A DNA stretch of 64,000 nucleotides from Blautia sp900556555 (GTDB lineage: Bacteria; Bacillota; Clostridia; Lachnospirales; Lachnospiraceae): assembly GCA_964250615.1 (NCBI GenBank), contig CAXUGM010000014.1; one strand, written 5' to 3'. Positions 25,484 through 34,579 of the stretch are shown here, piece by piece (the first letter of the stretch is position 1; each line of letters opens with the position of its first letter). Both the position numbers and the translations under genes were made by a program. The notes beneath the pieces are model-generated. The model worked only from the letters and a program-made list of their open reading frames with translations, made no database searches and had not been told where the DNA came from.

Positions 25484-26946
25484 TTTTGGTCTTCTTCCAA
25501 AATCTCCTGAATCAATACCCTCTCGTCCATAGGATATTTCTTGCCTTTAATTTCCTGATAGTCTTCATGGCCTTTTCCTGCAAGAACCACAATATCCCCC
25601 GGCTGTCCATGGTGGATTGCATAGGCAATGGCTTCTTTTCTGTCTATAATTTCTACATATTTTCCATCTGTCTTACCAATGCCCACCTTGATATCATTGA
25701 TAATTTCCTGTGGTTCTTCATTGCGCGGATTATCGGAAGTAATGATAGTGAGATCTGCCAGCTTTCCTGACACCTCTCCCATCTCATAACGCCGCAGTTT
25801 TGAGCGGTTTCCACCGCATCCGAACAGACAGACCAGACGGTTCGGCTTGTATTCTTTTAAGGTTGTCAGCAGGCTTTCCAGGCTCATGGCATTGTGTGCA
25901 TAATCAATCATTAAGGTAAAGTCATCTGATACCTTCACCATCTCAATTCTGCCCTTTACTTTTGCCTGTTTCAGGGCTTTCTGAATGTTTTCTTCCGTCA
26001 CATTGAAATGGCGGCACACTGCAATGGCAGTCAGAGAATTATACACACTAAATTTTCCTGGAAGGTCAATTTCCACTGGAAAATCCATCAGGCCTTTTAC
26101 ATCATAATGAATGCCCAGAGTTCCTTTTCCTGTCACCAATTTGGTATTTTCTGCACGCAAATCTGCTTTTTCAGAAAATCCGAAGGTTTCCACTTCGCAG
26201 GTATGTCCTTCCAGAATCTGCTCCAGATGCTGGTCATCCGCATTGAAAATTCCTGTTTTGCACTGTTTAAAAAGTAATGCTTTACAACGGAGATAATCCT
26301 CAAAATCCTTATGCTCGTTAGGGCCGATATGATCTGGCTCCAGATTCGTAAAAATACCAATATCAAAGGTAAATCCTGCTGTTCTGTGAAGCATCAGCCC
26401 CTGGGAAGAAACTTCCATCACAACACTGTCACAGCCCGCTTCAGCCATTTTTGCAAAATACTGCTGCACCAGATAAGACTCCGGTGTAGTATTTGCAGAA
26501 GGAATATGCTCTTCAGCGATGATGGTCTCGATGGTTCCGATCAGACCAGTCTTGTGGCCTGCATTTTCCAAAATAGACTTTACAAGATACGTGGTCGTGG
26601 TTTTTCCTTTGGTTCCTGTGATTCCAATGGTTTTCAGCTTCTTCGCAGGATAATCAAACCAGGCTGCTGAGATACATGCCATGGCATACCGGCTGTTTTC
26701 TACCTGGATCACTGTCACATCTTCCGGAACTTCCACCGCATCCTGAACCACCAGTACAGAAGCTCCTTTTTCTGCTACCTCTTTTGCATAGGCATGTCCG
26801 TCTGAGACAGCTCCTTTAATACAGAGAAACAGTGAACCCGGCTCTGCTTTTCTGGAATCATAAACAACACTTGTGATTTCTTTATCTGTAGTACCCTGGA
26901 GGCACTGGTAATCCAAATGCTCCAGTAAGTCTTTTAATTTCTTCAT
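25480..26946 (-). CDS. murE: UDP-MurNAc-tripeptide synthetase MurE (meso-diaminopimelate type)
   Basis: 488 residues from ATG 26946 (AAAGGGG upstream). N-terminal domain with VVYDSRKAEPGSLFLCI, ATP site GITGTKGKTTTTYLV, NTTPESYLVQQYF, EVSSQGLMLHR, FTNLEPDHIG. The C-terminal DNPR motif (TSDNPRNEEPQEI) is the established marker for meso-diaminopimelate as the amino acid added to UDP-MurNAc-L-Ala-D-Glu, which tells the peptidoglycan type of this organism. It sits 14 kb from the dcw cluster, at the head of the priA-def-fmt operon, rather than beside mraY. Confidence 0.95.
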   Translation of the reverse strand: MKKLKDLLEHLDYQCLQGTTDKEITSVVYDSRKAEPGSLFLCIKGAVSDGHAYAKEVAEKGASVLVVQDAVEVPEDVTVIQVENSRYAMACISAAWFDYPAKKLKTIGITGTKGKTTTTYLVKSILENAGHKTGLIGTIETIIAEEHIPSANTTPESYLVQQYFAKMAEAGCDSVVMEVSSQGLMLHRTAGFTFDIGIFTNLEPDHIGPNEHKDFEDYLRCKALLFKQCKTGIFNADDQHLEQILEGHTCEVETFGFSEKADLRAENTKLVTGKGTLGIHYDVKGLMDFPVEIDLPGKFSVYNSLTAIAVCRHFNVTEENIQKALKQAKVKGRIEMVKVSDDFTLMIDYAHNAMSLESLLTTLKEYKPNRLVCLFGCGGNRSKLRRYEMGEVSGKLADLTIITSDNPRNEEPQEIINDIKVGIGKTDGKYVEIIDRKEAIAYAIHHGQPGDIVVLAGKGHEDYQEIKGKKYPMDERVLIQEILEEDQK

Positions 26947-26995
26947 GATTTTTATTCCCCTTTCTTTTCTGGGTAAACCTACTTTATAGGATACC

Positions 26996-27028
26996 ATAAA
27001 AAGGGGAGAAGGGGCAAGCCCTTCTCCC
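26996..27028 (-). terminator. Rho-independent terminator downstream of dus
   Basis: Perfect stem GGGAGAAGGG/CCCTTCTCCC with a five-base loop, followed by a T run on the minus strand. It separates dus from the murE operon. Confidence 0.88.
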
Positions 27029-27060
27029 TATTCTACATGGCTTTCCATGTTATTTCCATG

Positions 27061-28008
27061 TTATTTGCCAGGTATGCAGATTTCCAAATCCCTGAACAGA
27101 CTCTCTGCTACCTGTCTGTACTCTTCTAAATGCTGCGATTTTTTTATCTTTTTTAAGTATTTTTTATTGTCTGGAAACAGATTTCCCATAAAAAACCACA
27201 GTTCTTTCATTTTAAAAAGAACTGCATTGTCCCCTGACATCACTTCCTCATACTTGCTGCAAAGCCTGTTATGAAACTGCTGTAATTCTTCTTTTGTAAG
27301 GAGTCCCTGTCCCTGTATCTGCCTTACCAGTGCGGGATTTACTAACATTCCTCTTCCCAGCATCACAGCCCCGGTATCCGGAAATTGTTCCATAAATCTC
27401 TTGTAATGTCCCTCTGTAAACAAGTCTCCGTTATAGCAAAGAGGATGGTTACTCTGTGCTTCTGCTGCTTTGTAAATCTCCATCCTTGGAGTATTTTTAT
27501 AATAATCCGTCTGCACCCTTGGATGTATAATTAATTCTTCCAGAGGGTATTGATTATATAATTCCAATAACCGCCCAAACTCCTCCGGCTCTGATTTTCC
27601 AATCCTTGTTTTAATCGAAATCTTCATATCAAGCTGTCCGAAAACCTCTTCTAGAAAGCGGTCTAATTCCTCTGGAAATTCCAGAAATCCAGAACCTTTT
27701 TTCTTAGAAACCACTGTCCCGGAAGGGCATCCCAGATTCAGATTTACTTCTTCATAACCATACTCCTGAAGATTTTTTGCTGTTTTGATAAAGTCCGCTG
27801 CACAATTCGTAAGAATCTGAGGCACCAAGGGTACATCCTTGTTATGTTCCGGCAATACATCCTTATTTTCTCTTGGTGTCATGGCTTTTTTCTGACTGGG
27901 TGTGAGAAACGGGGTAAAATATTTATCCATACCGGGAAAACATTCCCTGTGAATTCCCCGATATACATATCCTGTAATTCCCTCCATAGGGGCGAAATAA
28001 TACTTCAT
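27061..28008 (-). CDS. dus: tRNA-dihydrouridine synthase family protein
   Basis: 315 residues. FMN-dependent TIM barrel that reduces uridines in tRNA. Motifs: YFAPMEGITGYVYR at the start (family APM-G-T), VNLNLGCPSGTVVSKKKGSGFL with the catalytic cysteine, ISIKTRIG, LIIHPRVQTDYY, LCYNGDLF, and GAVMLGRGMLVNPALVR. Single gene with its own terminator. Which uridine positions it modifies cannot be read from sequence. Confidence 0.92.
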   Translation of the reverse strand: MKYYFAPMEGITGYVYRGIHRECFPGMDKYFTPFLTPSQKKAMTPRENKDVLPEHNKDVPLVPQILTNCAADFIKTAKNLQEYGYEEVNLNLGCPSGTVVSKKKGSGFLEFPEELDRFLEEVFGQLDMKISIKTRIGKSEPEEFGRLLELYNQYPLEELIIHPRVQTDYYKNTPRMEIYKAAEAQSNHPLCYNGDLFTEGHYKRFMEQFPDTGAVMLGRGMLVNPALVRQIQGQGLLTKEELQQFHNRLCSKYEEVMSGDNAVLFKMKELWFFMGNLFPDNKKYLKKIKKSQHLEEYRQVAESLFRDLEICIPGK

Positions 28009-28089
28009 TTTTTGTCTCCTTCAATATTTCAGATATCTCTGATTTTACATCATCAACCTTTCTTTGTATATCAAAAATTTTTCCCTTAC

Positions 28090-29691
28090 CTATGCTTCTG
28101 TTTTTTGAGGTTTCTCAACATAAGGAAACTCCAGATTCACCTTAAACAAATCCCCGTCAAGCTCAATTTCCAGGCTTCCTCCCATATTCCGTACATAGCT
28201 GGATGAAATGGCAAGACCCAGTCCATGTCCCTGGGTTGTTCTGGCCTTATCCCCCCGGACAAAACGCTCCATAATTTCCTCTGGGGCAAAATCCATTTCG
28301 TAAGAAGCAATATTCTTGATGCATGCCCGAATTTTATTTCCACTCTTTTGTGCCTCCACATAGATTCTGGTGTCAGCCAGGGAATATTTCAGGGCATTTT
28401 CCAGAAGATTCTGTACCACCCGGTACATCTTGCCGTTATCTCCCAGAAACAGCAGTGGTTCCTGGGAAAAATTTGTCCGGATCACGTTCTCACTGGCCTT
28501 GATCTGATCTTCCATATCCCCCAGTGTCTGCTCCAGCAGTTTCCGCATATCCAACACTTCCATGGTCAGCTGCTCCACATTGCTGGTAGCTTTCGATAAA
28601 TCAAACAAGTCCTGTATCATATTTTTCATCTGTTCCTGCTTCATGGAAATCACATCCACATAATCCCTGGCAGCATCACTTAATTCTTCTTTTTTCAGCA
28701 AATCCGTATATCCCACCATAGAAGTAAGAGGCGTCTTCAAATCATGGGACATATTCGTAATCAAATCTACTTTCAAACGCTCTGCCTGCATCTGTTTTTC
28801 CACACTTTTCTTCATGGCTTCTTCCACATGTGCCAGATTCTGGTCTGTTTCATACAAAAAGGATTTTTCTGTCAGCCGCAATCCTTCAGGTATGGATTCT
28901 CCTTCAGACATAGCCTGAATCTGCTGTACCAAAAGTCCCGTATCATGTGTCAAAGGATTGGAAAACCAAAGTCTTAACAAGATGATATCTACCAGCAAAA
29001 GTCCTGCTCCTATGGGAAGAAATTCCGTATCTCCGTACTGTAAAAAATTCACTAAAAAAACCAGAGACAGTACACTCTGCACCGTTACTGCCAGGACAAA
29101 TCCTACTTTTTGATGCTTATGAATCTGTTCCTCCAGAGGTGTTTTCTCCCTGTAAAGCCGGATTCTTTTGTAGATATAAGAAGTATCTTTAAACGTTCCA
29201 AAAACCAGGCGACGGTAAAGAAAAAGCAGACATCCATATAGCAAAAATAAAAATAGAAAGCACTTGCTTGCAAATAAAAAAATCGAATAGGGATTATCCA
29301 CCACACATCCCAGTGCATACAGATCTTTTCCGCTGACATCTGCACTTGTCATAACGGTCATCCACCCGCCAAACAGAGCACCTGCGGCATAGAATTCTAC
29401 AGAAATCTTATCTCCTTTGCAGGGCTTTAGTTTCTCCTTTGTCATTTCTTGTTTCCGGTACGCATTTCCTTTTATAACTGCCCAGATTCCTGCAACAAAG
29501 GCAAATACTGTCTCACCAAATGCCGCATAGGATAACCATTGAATTTTGACCGTGGACCAGGGCGTCATTGCTACCGTGCTGTAATTCCAGTGCATGAGTG
29601 CCAGAGCCAATGCTACCGGTGTCAGCATTCCTGCTGCCCAGAGCAGGCGTTTTTCCTGTTTTTCACTTAACTTTTTCAATTTTATATCCAA
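28090..29691 (-). CDS. Sensor histidine kinase
   Basis: 533 residues. Six or so hydrophobic segments in the first 250 residues form the sensor, with no obvious extracellular ligand domain. The phosphoacceptor histidine is in NMSHDLKTPLTSMVGY, with the ATPase boxes NLLENALKY and GHGLGLAISSSYV. The upstream response regulator gene overlaps it by 29 bp, so they form a pair. The start is TTG at 29691 with AAAGGTGG upstream; a later Met would cut the first helix. The signal is unknown; no transporter or wall gene is close enough to suggest one. Confidence 0.88.
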   Translation of the reverse strand: MDIKLKKLSEKQEKRLLWAAGMLTPVALALALMHWNYSTVAMTPWSTVKIQWLSYAAFGETVFAFVAGIWAVIKGNAYRKQEMTKEKLKPCKGDKISVEFYAAGALFGGWMTVMTSADVSGKDLYALGCVVDNPYSIFLFASKCFLFLFLLYGCLLFLYRRLVFGTFKDTSYIYKRIRLYREKTPLEEQIHKHQKVGFVLAVTVQSVLSLVFLVNFLQYGDTEFLPIGAGLLLVDIILLRLWFSNPLTHDTGLLVQQIQAMSEGESIPEGLRLTEKSFLYETDQNLAHVEEAMKKSVEKQMQAERLKVDLITNMSHDLKTPLTSMVGYTDLLKKEELSDAARDYVDVISMKQEQMKNMIQDLFDLSKATSNVEQLTMEVLDMRKLLEQTLGDMEDQIKASENVIRTNFSQEPLLFLGDNGKMYRVVQNLLENALKYSLADTRIYVEAQKSGNKIRACIKNIASYEMDFAPEEIMERFVRGDKARTTQGHGLGLAISSSYVRNMGGSLEIELDGDLFKVNLEFPYVEKPQKTEA

Positions 29692-30367
29692 TACCCCACA
29701 CCACCTTTAAATATTTGGGATTTTTCGGCGTAATCTCAATCTTTTCCCTGATACGCCGGATATGTACCATCACAGTATTTTCTACACTGTACGCATCTTC
29801 CTGCCATACTTTTTCGTAGATTTCTTCTGCTGAAAACACATATCCCGGATGATTCATAAGCAGCTCCAGAATTTTATATTCCGTTGCTGTCAAATGCACT
29901 TCCTCTCCGTCTACGGTAACATTTTTCTTATTTTTGTTTAATACCAGTCCTCCGTTTACCAATTTCTCCTCTTTTCCTGTTCCCAACGCAGCACCAAGAG
30001 AAAAATACCGGCGAAGCTGAGATTTCACTCTTGCCATCAGTTCTGCTGTATTATAAGGCTTTGTCACATAATCATCTGCTCCCATAGAAAGCCCCAGTAC
30101 TTTATCGCTTTCTTCTGTTTTTGCAGATAACATGATGATAGGAATGTTGTTTTTTTCCCGGATTTTCATAAGTGCGGCAAGTCCATTTAACTTTGGCATC
30201 ATGACATCCAGAAGAATAAGATGAATCTTCTTCTGCATCAGAAGTTCCATGGCTTCCATGCCGTCATAGGCCTTGTAAACCCCATATCCCTCCAATTCCA
30301 GAAGTTTTCCAAGAGACTTTACAATTTCCCTGTCGTCATCTACTATTAAGATGTTATAGGTTTCCAT
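29663..30367 (-). CDS. OmpR/PhoB-family response regulator
   Basis: 234 residues. Receiver domain with DDDREIV, phosphoacceptor Asp in LILLDVMMPKLNG, the conserved Lys in DYVTKPY, then a winged-helix DNA-binding domain ending KYLKVVWGIGYKIEK. First gene of a two-gene unit with the histidine kinase. A TATAAT box lies at 30400-30405 on the minus strand, with only a weak -35 box, about 35 bp before the start. Confidence 0.93.
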   Translation of the reverse strand: METYNILIVDDDREIVKSLGKLLELEGYGVYKAYDGMEAMELLMQKKIHLILLDVMMPKLNGLAALMKIREKNNIPIIMLSAKTEESDKVLGLSMGADDYVTKPYNTAELMARVKSQLRRYFSLGAALGTGKEEKLVNGGLVLNKNKKNVTVDGEEVHLTATEYKILELLMNHPGYVFSAEEIYEKVWQEDAYSVENTVMVHIRRIREKIEITPKNPKYLKVVWGIGYKIEKVK

Positions 30368-30473
30368 AATGCGTTCCTTTCTTGTTTTCTATATTGGCTA
30401 TTATAGCAGAGGAATCAAAGATTTTTTCAGAGAAAAAATGACATTTTTCTTACAATTCACATTTTCAAACACA

Positions 30474-30527
30474 AAACCTCCGGGAATACCCTGTCACTTC
30501 ACAGGCTCCCGGAGGTTCTTTCTGTGT
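30474..30527 (-). terminator. Terminator downstream of the membrane protein/J-domain operon
   Basis: AACCTCCGGGA pairs with TCCCGGAGGTT and encloses a second short stem (CCTGT/ACAGG). A TTTT run follows on the minus strand. It separates this operon from the two-component genes. Confidence 0.8.
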
Positions 30528-30530
30528 ATT

Positions 30531-31070
30531 CTAATTTTTCCCGAAAATACGTTCTCTGATACTGCTCCACATACTGATCAGGAAATATTCATAGGCTTTA
30601 TCATAGAGAAACAGTGCCACCTGTCCTGCCAGAAGAAAAACCAGCATCATAGAGTTCGGAACTTCTCCTGCAAACAACAATTTAGGAAACAGAACTAATA
30701 CAGGAATATACATCACATTAAAAATCAAAAACTTCCCTGCCGTAAAAAGCAGTTTTCTCTTATTCCACTCAGGCTGTTTTCCTAAAAGCTGCCAAAGGCC
30801 CTCAACACCAAGAACATACACACCCATCATGGCATACGTAAGCACATATAATTTCTGAGGTGCCAGCAAAAATCCTAAAATCGTACATCCTGCAAAAAAA
30901 GCTGCCCCATATTTTATTCCGTATTCCTTAATAATAATTCCAATCAGGAATGCCGCTGCTGCAAGAAAAAACAGCGTATTAAAATCAAGTATTCCACTTA
31001 AGACTATTAAAACCACTGCCAAAGCCATCAAAAGCCCTGACACGGCCGTTTTCTTCGCATTTACATGCAT
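30531..31070 (-). CDS. Predicted integral membrane protein, function unknown
   Basis: About 179 residues, mostly hydrophobic, with five or six membrane segments (for example SGLLMALAVVLIVLSGIL and FFLAAAAFLIGIII). No domain was recognised with confidence; the pattern recalls small multi-helix proteins such as substrate-binding subunits of ECF transporters or YybS-like proteins, but no diagnostic motif was seen. ATG at 31070 overlaps the end of the J-domain gene (ATGCATGTAA), so it is translated with it. Last gene of a three-gene unit. Confidence 0.75.
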   Translation of the reverse strand: MHVNAKKTAVSGLLMALAVVLIVLSGILDFNTLFFLAAAAFLIGIIIKEYGIKYGAAFFAGCTILGFLLAPQKLYVLTYAMMGVYVLGVEGLWQLLGKQPEWNKRKLLFTAGKFLIFNVMYIPVLVLFPKLLFAGEVPNSMMLVFLLAGQVALFLYDKAYEYFLISMWSSIRERIFGKN

Positions 31071-31705
31071 GAACAAAGGTCGCCTCCCATACATTCACAG
31101 CAAGAGTCCGCACACCACAGATCACAGCAGAAGTTTCCTGTTCCACATCCACCTCCGCCATTATTTGCATAAGGATATCCGCCTCCCTGCTGATAACGGT
31201 TACTGTTCCACTGAAGACGGTTTACCAGGTTTGCATATTCCGGATTTCCAGGATCCATGCTCTGAGCCTGTCTTGCCATATTCAGTGCATTTACATTGTT
31301 GCCCATTCCCATATTTGCACAGGCACTTAAATAATACCACTGTGCATTTCTATTCTGCATTCTGGACAGTACATTTAATGCCTGCTGATACTGACGGCCA
31401 TTGATGTAATTATATGCTGCCTGAAACTGAATATCGTCCTGGCTTGATGCAGTATTCTGGTATCCTCTGTTAGCATTTCCATAGCTGCTCTGATATCCAT
31501 TCTGGTAGCCCCCGTCTCTTTCCTTCATGATCTGGTCATAGGCTTCCTGTACTTCCTTAAACTTTTCTTCTGCAAGACCTGCCAGAGGATTATCCACATA
31601 GGAATCCGGGTGGTATTTCCTACTTAAATCTCTATATGCCCTCTTAATTTCATCATTCGATGCATTTGGTGATACTCCTAATACTTCATATGGATTGTTT
31701 ACCAT
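31061..31705 (-). CDS. J-domain protein with cysteine-rich tail
   Basis: 214 residues. N-terminal J domain (NPYEVLGVSPNASNDEIKRAYR, HPD motif in RKYHPDSY), a Gly/Asn/Tyr/Gln-rich linker, then a short TPR-like helical part (QALNVLSRMQNRNAQWYYLSA, ALNMARQAQSMDPGNPEY). The last 30 residues have nine cysteines (CGTGNFCCDLWCADSCCEC and on). It lacks the zinc-finger and client-binding domains of DnaJ, so it is a specialised co-chaperone that probably brings Hsp70 to a particular target. It overlaps the DUF5685 gene by 20 bp and the membrane protein gene by 10 bp, so the three probably act together. Confidence 0.85.
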   Translation of the reverse strand: MVNNPYEVLGVSPNASNDEIKRAYRDLSRKYHPDSYVDNPLAGLAEEKFKEVQEAYDQIMKERDGGYQNGYQSSYGNANRGYQNTASSQDDIQFQAAYNYINGRQYQQALNVLSRMQNRNAQWYYLSACANMGMGNNVNALNMARQAQSMDPGNPEYANLVNRLQWNSNRYQQGGGYPYANNGGGGCGTGNFCCDLWCADSCCECMGGDLCSCM

Positions 31706-32552
31706 GATTCTCTTCTTTCTCCTGTCTTTCTTTTTGTATTTTGTTATATTTTGCCCATACACCGCTGTATAAAATATTGCGAATAATCTCAGCTTCCTCC
31801 AGACACGGCAGTTTTTCAAAAGCTGCTGTAGCTTCTGCCATCATCATGAGAAGTACCTGGCGTATGGTCTGTTCATAGGTTTCCCTGTCGCTGCATTTTT
31901 CCTGTACTGCTTTTAACGGATTGTAGGAATTTGATTTGATATCTTTTGGAAGGTCATCATAGGCATCCATGATATAAATAAACTTGCCCAGATAGAATCC
32001 AAACTTCCGCAGTTCTTCCTCCCACATATCCTGCCTCCAGACAAACAACTCTTCCATCAGAGTTCCAAAAGCACCTGCTACCAGATCCAGGTTCTCTTCC
32101 CCCGTCTCTTCATAAGCTGCCAGCACCTTCAACTGCTTCTGAATCACTTTTGCCTGACGTCTGTACTCATGACAGATTTTCTCCGCCTTTTTACGGAAAA
32201 GACGCATCCCGGCAGCTCCTGCCAGACTTTTGTCATCCTTCCAGTCATCCTCAAATTTGAAATACGTAAGAAGAATATTCATCTTTGCCCCATATTCTGT
32301 CAGTTCATTCTCCAGCATGGGAATCTTCTTCACCGGATGAACCGGACAGCGTGAAGCAAACTCTTTTGGTGCTGTCTCGTACAAAGATGTAAGAAACATT
32401 ACCAGAAACGTCATATCATAGGTCAGGGTCATTCTTCCCCTGAATCCGTATTCCTCTTTCAGCTTATGGCACAGCCCACAGTAATAAGCCTTATAACGGT
32501 AAAACTCTTTTACCTTCAGCTCTGGTTTATCAATCATTATATATCCAAACAT
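31686..32552 (-). CDS. DUF5685 family protein
   Basis: About 288 residues, predicted almost all helical. Conserved-looking parts are YRAYYCGLCHKL-type N-terminal sequence (KAYYCGLCHKLKEEYG), YDMTFLVMFLTSLYE, and the acidic IMDAYDDLPKDIKSNSYNPL. I recognise this as DUF5685, a family of unknown function found in Clostridia, often beside a short J-domain protein as here. The acidic helix and overall helicity resemble prenyl-synthase-like folds, but this is only a shape resemblance. ATG at 32552 has AGAAAGG upstream. First gene of the three-gene unit. Confidence 0.75.
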   Translation of the reverse strand: MFGYIMIDKPELKVKEFYRYKAYYCGLCHKLKEEYGFRGRMTLTYDMTFLVMFLTSLYETAPKEFASRCPVHPVKKIPMLENELTEYGAKMNILLTYFKFEDDWKDDKSLAGAAGMRLFRKKAEKICHEYRRQAKVIQKQLKVLAAYEETGEENLDLVAGAFGTLMEELFVWRQDMWEEELRKFGFYLGKFIYIMDAYDDLPKDIKSNSYNPLKAVQEKCSDRETYEQTIRQVLLMMMAEATAAFEKLPCLEEAEIIRNILYSGVWAKYNKIQKERQEKEENHGKQSI

Positions 32553-32693
32553 TTCAATCTGCGCCTTTCTGCAAAACACTATGGATAAATTTCATATCGT
32601 ATTATTATACTATATCTTTTTCCAAATTGCTATCCTTTCTTTCCTGTTTACAATATTTTCACAAAATCTTCACGAATTTCCCTTGTTTCTAAT

Positions 32694-32722
32694 TTGACCT
32701 TTTCCATGATTTCCGCTATACT
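32694..32722 (+). promoter_or_regulatory. Promoter of the (p)ppGpp synthetase gene
   Basis: TTGACC, a 17-bp spacer and TATACT, about 38 bp before the start codon. Close to consensus. The opposite strand of the same intergenic region must hold the promoter of the DUF5685 unit; a TATAAT with no good -35 box is visible there. Confidence 0.7.
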
Positions 32723-32760
32723 TCATATAGGTTTTACTTTACTATGAAAGAGGGATTATT

Positions 32761-33462
32761 TTGAACATTACTCACGAAGATTTAACACAAAAACAAGAAA
32801 CTAAGGAAAGCCAGGTGATCCTTTACCCTGAACGTTTCATTCAAAATACTGATAAATACAATGCTCTGATGATGATGTACCGCTGTGCCATCCGGGAAAT
32901 CAGCACGAAGCTGGAGGTTTTGGATGATGAATTTTCTGTAAAATACAAACGGAACCCGATTTCTTCTATCAAGAGCCGCATCAAACAGCCGGAAAGCATT
33001 TACCGGAAGCTTCAAAAAAACGGCTATGATTTTACAGAAAAAAACATCCGGGAACAGTTAAATGATGTGGCCGGCATACGGGTAACCTGTCCTTTTATTG
33101 ATGATATCTATATCGTAGCCAAACTCCTGGCTGAACAGGATGATATCACAGTTCTCCGCATCAAGGACTATATCCAGAATCCAAAAGAAAATGGTTACCG
33201 CAGTTATCATATGATTATAGAAATTCCGGTATTCTTTGCAGAAGGAAAGACACCTATGCGTGCAGAGGTACAGATCCGCACCATTGGTATGGATTTCTGG
33301 GCAAGCCTGGAACACCAGCTCCGCTACAAAAAAGATTTAGGGGACAATGCACAGTATGCCTATATTTCCCAGAAGCTTTCCGAATGTGCCCGTGCCATTA
33401 CAGCAACAGACAACCAGATGCAGGATATTAAAAACCTCATCGGGGAATATACAGATCTTTAA
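32761..33462 (+). CDS. Small alarmone synthetase (GTP pyrophosphokinase, RelQ/YjbM-like)
   Basis: 233 residues, a single RelA/SpoT synthetase domain without hydrolase or regulatory domains. Motifs: NPISSIKSRIKQPESIYRKL, NDVAGIRVTCPFIDDIY, IKDYIQNPKENGYRSYHMII, AEVQIRTIGMDFWASLEHQLRYKK. Makes (p)ppGpp from ATP and GDP or GTP, signalling starvation or wall stress. The start is TTG with AGAGGG upstream, after a good promoter. It stands alone on the plus strand and ends at a terminator shared with the converging molybdenum operon. Confidence 0.92.
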   Translation: MNITHEDLTQKQETKESQVILYPERFIQNTDKYNALMMMYRCAIREISTKLEVLDDEFSVKYKRNPISSIKSRIKQPESIYRKLQKNGYDFTEKNIREQLNDVAGIRVTCPFIDDIYIVAKLLAEQDDITVLRIKDYIQNPKENGYRSYHMIIEIPVFFAEGKTPMRAEVQIRTIGMDFWASLEHQLRYKKDLGDNAQYAYISQKLSECARAITATDNQMQDIKNLIGEYTDL

Positions 33463-33468
33463 ACGCCA

Positions 33469-33517
33469 AAAGAGAATGCCGGATTCGCAAAACTAAGGAA
33501 TCTGCATTCTCTTTTTT
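33469..33517. terminator. Bidirectional terminator between converging genes
   Basis: AAAGAGAATGC pairs with GCATTCTCTTT, with a T run on the plus strand and a shorter one on the minus strand. It ends both the alarmone synthetase gene and the 15-kb molybdenum operon. Three copies of TTTTTATCC follow to about 33540. Confidence 0.8.
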
Positions 33518-33542
33518 ATCCTTTTTATCCTTTTTATCTTTC

Positions 33543-34562
33543 TTATTTTCCGAAACTGCAGGCCGGATACCTGCATTCTTCGCAGTTCAGGCAAAGCCCT
33601 CCGTGGCCTAATCTTGTCAGATCTTTTCTCGTCACAGGAACACCTGCTGCCACTCTTGGCAGAATCAAATCAAAAATCGTTGTTTTTGCATACATAACAC
33701 AACCAGGCAATCCCATAACAGCAGTCCCGTCTTCAAAATAAGCCAGGCAGAACATAGCCCCTGGAAGCACCGGTGCCCCATAAGAAATCACCCCTGCACC
33801 TGTTGCCTTAATGGCCCCTGGTGTCTGGTCATCCGGATCTACGCTCATTCCTCCTGTCGTAACAATGAGGTTACAGCCTTTTTCTTTCATTTCCAAAATT
33901 GCTTCTGTAATTTTTTCTTTGTCATCTCCCAAGGTAACATGTTCTATCACTTCGATTCCAAAACGCTCCAGTTTCTGAACAACTACCGGAGTAAAGGTAT
34001 CCTGGATTCTTCCATAAAACACTTCATTTCCCGTGGTGACAATCCCAGCCTTCCATTTCTTGTACGGAAGCAGCTCACAGATGGGATGTTCTCCCGCAAT
34101 TTCTTTTACCTGTTCCATCTTTTCTTTCTGAATCACCAGAGGGATTACCCTGGTTCCCAGCAATTTGTCTCCTACTTTTACCGGCGTGTTCGTATGCCGT
34201 GTTGCAATCATAACCTGGTCAATATCATTGATGGCATCCAGCCGTTTTACATCCACCCGAAACAGCCCGTCACACTTGGCAGATAATTCGATTTTTCCTT
34301 CCTTTACTGCAGATGATTCCATATTTTCATTGATACAGATTTCTTTGAGAATCTCTGCCGCCTCGTTTTCGTGATACATGGATGCATCCTTTTCCCATAC
34401 ATAAAGGTTATCTTTCCCAAGGCTTAACAAAACGGGGATGTCTTCTTTTGTGACTATATGTCCTTTCCGAAATCTTGCATCCTTTGTCACACCTTTGATA
34501 ATCTGTGTAATGTCATGGCAGAGCACATGCCCCTCTGCCTCCTCTGTCCTGATTAATTTCAT
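33543..34562 (-). CDS. MoeA/MogA-like molybdopterin-binding protein with C-terminal cysteine motif
   Basis: About 339 residues from ATG 34562. The MoaB/Mog fold is at the C-terminal half: KAGIVTTGNEVFYGRI, LIVTTGGMSVDPDDQTPGAI, SYGAPVLPGAMF, VMGLPGCVMY. MoeA and MogA family members bind molybdopterin and insert molybdate. Here the usual MoeA beta-barrel domain is much reduced, and the tail CLNCEECRYPAC (CX2CX2CX4C) could hold a metal or cluster. Seventeen bases after modC, so molybdate import and insertion are co-expressed. I infer it serves the Mop-type enzyme of this operon rather than general cofactor synthesis. Confidence 0.82.
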   Translation of the reverse strand: MKLIRTEEAEGHVLCHDITQIIKGVTKDARFRKGHIVTKEDIPVLLSLGKDNLYVWEKDASMYHENEAAEILKEICINENMESSAVKEGKIELSAKCDGLFRVDVKRLDAINDIDQVMIATRHTNTPVKVGDKLLGTRVIPLVIQKEKMEQVKEIAGEHPICELLPYKKWKAGIVTTGNEVFYGRIQDTFTPVVVQKLERFGIEVIEHVTLGDDKEKITEAILEMKEKGCNLIVTTGGMSVDPDDQTPGAIKATGAGVISYGAPVLPGAMFCLAYFEDGTAVMGLPGCVMYAKTTIFDLILPRVAAGVPVTRKDLTRLGHGGLCLNCEECRYPACSFGK

Positions 34563-34579
34563 AATCTTCTTTCCCCTTT

